From: Ethanoligenens sp047722935
Lineage (GTDB): Bacteria; Bacillota; Clostridia; Oscillospirales; Ethanoligenentaceae
DNA length: 15,044 nt
NCBI GenBank assembly: GCA_047722935.1
Contig: JBDNZS010000065.1
Span: forward strand, 1-15,044
Reading direction: 5' to 3'
The translations under genes were made by a program, and so were the position numbers. This document shows positions 13,405 through 15,044 of this stretch, piece after piece (the first letter of the stretch is position 1; every line of letters starts with the position of its first letter). Below the pieces are notes generated by a model. The model ran no database searches and was not told the DNA's origin. It saw only the letters and a program-made list of their open reading frames with translations.

Positions 13405-14360
13405 TCAGTCCGGCACACCCTTATCTTTAGCCGCAGTTCAATCCAGTGAAGAAGATCATCCATCACCTGGTCCCGGCTTTTTTCCCTGAGAATACTATGC
13501 CTCAGTCCTGGATAGATTTTAAACTGAGTATTTGAAAGCCCAAGATCTCGGAATAATCTTTGTTTTTCTTCCGCCGCCTTCCCATTGTGAGCCATGACAT
13601 CTTTTTCGCCCGCTAAAAAAAATACGGGCAATTGCTTCGGCACATTCAGCAGCGATTCTTTTTCCTGTATTTCGAGCTGCGCGGTTAGAAAATCATGATA
13701 GAATTCGTTTGTGAATAAAACGGCAGTATAGGGGAGTGCCAGCGATTCCCGGATCATTTCGTCATCACTTGTGATCCAGTCAAGCGGTGTTTTTACAGGC
13801 TCAAAGGGTTCATTGACTCCGCTGAATAACACGTTGAAAGTATCTTGGCATTTGGCTTTGGGTCCTCGCCTACTTATTTCATCGTCGAGAATCTCTAAAA
13901 GCTCCCCAGCATTCTCTGCGGACGGAATGCCTGTCAGCAGGAGGCCGTCAAACAGTTCTCCATGTCTTATCACTGCAAGCTGTGCTACCACCGATCCCAT
14001 GCTGTGCCCCAGAAGAAAGACCGGGAGGCTTGGGAATTTTGCTTTCTTTTCGGTTGCGAGAAGGCTGATGTCATCAGCCATTTTATGAAGGCTGTCCGTA
14101 CCGGGATTGCCTCCGCCGTATTCGTGGTTTAGAATATCGCCAGCTGTACGGCCATGGCCTCGTAATTCCGGTACGATCATGTCAAAACCATGTGTGCTTG
14201 CGAAAAGCGAAAATTCATCATAATAATCAGCGGTTTCCCCAAGTCCGTGAATGACTAAAATTGTGCCTTTTATTTTCTTACCCGTAATCGACCAATATTT
14301 AGTAAACATCTTCTGGCCATCTGAAAGTTTCTTGTATTGAATGACCGGTTCCTGTACCAT
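13401..14360 (-). CDS. Alpha/beta hydrolase, lysophospholipase/monoacylglycerol lipase-like
   Basis: A 319-residue alpha/beta hydrolase of the serine aminopeptidase S33/PldB-like group, apparently cytosolic (no signal peptide). The oxyanion-hole motif is HGLGE (38-42) and the nucleophile elbow GHSMGS has Ser120. The acid is probably Asp254 (AGEKDVMA) and the base His288 (YPGLRHSIL). A cap region lies at about 140-225. Family members split carboxylic esters of lipids or small molecules. The substrate is not readable, but it could trim an imported compound. It is the first intact gene after the promoter at 14693-14721 and is coupled to the HAD gene. A degenerate relative lies upstream. Confidence 0.9.
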   Translation of the reverse strand: MVQEPVIQYKKLSDGQKMFTKYWSITGKKIKGTILVIHGLGETADYYDEFSLFASTHGFDMIVPELRGHGRTAGDILNHEYGGGNPGTDSLHKMADDISLLATEKKAKFPSLPVFLLGHSMGSVVAQLAVIRHGELFDGLLLTGIPSAENAGELLEILDDEISRRGPKAKCQDTFNVLFSGVNEPFEPVKTPLDWITSDDEMIRESLALPYTAVLFTNEFYHDFLTAQLEIQEKESLLNVPKQLPVFFLAGEKDVMAHNGKAAEEKQRLFRDLGLSNTQFKIYPGLRHSILREKSRDQVMDDLLHWIELRLKIRVCRTE

Positions 14361-14690
14361 AAAACCACTTCTTTGTAATAAAAATAGCCCGGACGACGTT
14401 TGTGTATCCTACACAAAACGGCCTCCGAGCCTCCGGTTTTCCGGTCAGCGTCAGATAAAGGGAGTCCGGCAAGTCAACGACCTGCCGGACTCCTTTTCCT
14501 GTTTACGCTTAGATGCGATGCGTATTCAGAAAAAGAGAAAAGTACGTGGCGCCGACTTGCGATGAAAACTTGAAAAGCAACATGCCATAAACTGTCCGTC
14601 ATGCATTCGCATGCAGAAACAAGTATCACACATAGCTATCGTTCTTTTCACTGTCCGTCGTCTCCAATCATTATTAATATTATATATATT
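14361..14690 (-). promoter_or_regulatory. Long structured 5' leader of the hydrolase operon, identity unknown
   Basis: No gene is visible in this stretch. Between the predicted start (about 14686) and the hydrolase ATG the minus-strand RNA would carry a strong 15-bp hairpin (14457-14497), then a compact set of elements: CCGG-AAAA-CCGG, the motif AGGCTCGGAGG, and a hairpin CGTTTTGTGTA-GGA-TACACAAACG. Outer GACG and CGTC segments can close these into one domain. This looks like a leader regulator, but I could not match it to a riboswitch or T-box consensus that I know. It could also be noncoding sequence with chance structure. Confidence 0.4.
14457..14497. terminator. Strong hairpin, terminator-like (best on plus strand)
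   Basis: An 11-bp GC-rich perfect stem (14461-14471 with 14483-14493) extends to 15 bp with flanking A/T pairs and one G-U. On the plus strand it ends in a broken T tract (ccttttcctgttt); on the minus strand the tract is weaker (ccctttatct). No plus-strand gene is seen before it, so it may stop leftward transcripts from the upstream remnant gene or act in the leader. Confidence 0.5.
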
Positions 14691-14692
14691 AT

Positions 14693-14721
14693 ATACTAGC
14701 GTACTTTTCTTGGATTGTCAA
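14693..14721 (-). promoter_or_regulatory. Sigma-A type promoter for the hydrolase gene and perhaps the whole operon
   Basis: On the minus strand TTGACA (14716-14721) and TAGTAT (14693-14698) are separated by 17 bp. A TATAAT lies four bases further on. The -35 box overlaps the end of the remnant hydrolase frame. It is the best promoter I found upstream of the minus-strand gene block. Confidence 0.7.
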
Positions 14722-14990
14722 TACTTTTTTGTACTTGAGATGACTTTTGTTGAGTTGAGCCAATTGACAATATCCCTGAAAATTTCTGAACGATTTGTCT
14801 CTCGGAGCATTTCGTGGCGTCCTCCGCGATATAAAAGATACGAAGCGTTTTGGATGCCATGTTGCTTATACATCTCAACGTGAGCAATCTGTATAATCCC
14901 TTTCAGCGGAAGCGCAGGAAACAACCACTTTTCATAAAACAATCGAATTCCATGTCGGTTTATGTAAAACCCGGATTCTATTTGGCACAT
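14718..14990 (-). pseudogene. Remnant alpha/beta hydrolase with internal deletion
   Basis: A 90-residue frame joins the N-terminal strand region of a lysophospholipase-like protein (YINRHGIRLFYEKWL, then KGIIQIAH) directly to its C-terminal end (SYLLYRGGRHEMLRE, then IFRDIVNWL). The catalytic His region is kept, but the nucleophile Ser, the acid and the whole cap are gone, about 200 residues in all. The junction is in frame near AHV-EMYK. The ATG at 14990 keeps a good GAGGTG site 8 nt upstream and a TATAAT-like box further up, so a small protein could still be made. The layout matches the intact hydrolase at 13401-14360, so the two are probably tandem relatives. Confidence 0.75.
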
Positions 14991-15044
14991 TGGGTGTCAC
15001 CTCAATAAATTATAGTAAATATATAAGAACAGCAATATATAAAG

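Noticed and set aside
14361..14690. S-box (SAM), T-box, cobalamin or molybdenum-cofactor riboswitch in the leader
   Set aside because: I could not find the conserved core motifs I know for these classes on either strand, so I left the leader unnamed.
14611..14883. Plus-strand open frame in the right-hand region
   Set aside because: It lies opposite the promoter and the remnant hydrolase, has no ribosome binding site and no recognisable protein features.

Overview
The window looks like a low-to-mid GC Gram-positive anaerobe of the Bacillota, most likely class Clostridia. The grounds are strong AGGAGG-type ribosome binding sites, tRNA genes that encode their CCA, a lipoprotein-anchored ABC binding protein and nitrogenase-family genes. 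An Oscillospiraceae-like host is only a guess. Two outward-facing blocks meet at a mobile-element scar.

Left block (1-621, plus strand): a tRNA operon, tRNA-Asp (3' part only), Phe(GAA), Gly(GCC), Cys(GCA) and Thr(CGT), ended by a textbook intrinsic terminator. Scar (about 625-3036): a truncated IS3-family transposase fragment on the plus strand is cut exactly by a complete 1347-bp IS3-family element (966-2312, minus strand; orfA, A7G frameshift site, orfB). The other end of that element cuts exactly into a pseudogene for a second nitrogenase alpha-like (NifD-like) protein. The element has no target-site duplication, so it marks a rearrangement rather than a simple insertion.

Right block (3088-14990, all minus strand): reading in the direction of transcription there is a remnant alpha/beta hydrolase; a strong promoter with a structured leader of about 325 nt; an intact alpha/beta hydrolase overlapping a HAD-family hydrolase by 4 nt; a complete five-gene peptide/nickel-type ABC importer (binding lipoprotein, two permeases, two ATPases); a NifD-like protein; a NifK-like protein; an O-acetylhomoserine sulfhydrylase; and the broken second NifD-like gene. 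From the importer to the sulfhydrylase the genes are closely packed, with overlaps at ATPase/ATPase, ATPase/NifD-like and NifD-like/NifK-like.

The NifD-like and NifK-like proteins each keep three cysteines at the places of the P-cluster ligands. The NifD-like protein keeps a cysteine at the cofactor-binding position but lacks the counterparts of the Gln, His and Arg that nitrogenase uses around FeMo-co. It is therefore not a dinitrogenase. The best reading is an organosulfur salvage operon: the importer brings in a sulfur compound, the nitrogenase-like enzyme reductively cleaves a C-S bond, and the sulfhydrylase fixes the released thiol or sulfide onto O-acetylhomoserine. This resembles in logic the methylthio-alkane reductase (Mar) system described in Rhodospirillum rubrum. 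No NifH-like reductase or NifB is in the window. The substrate is not readable from sequence.
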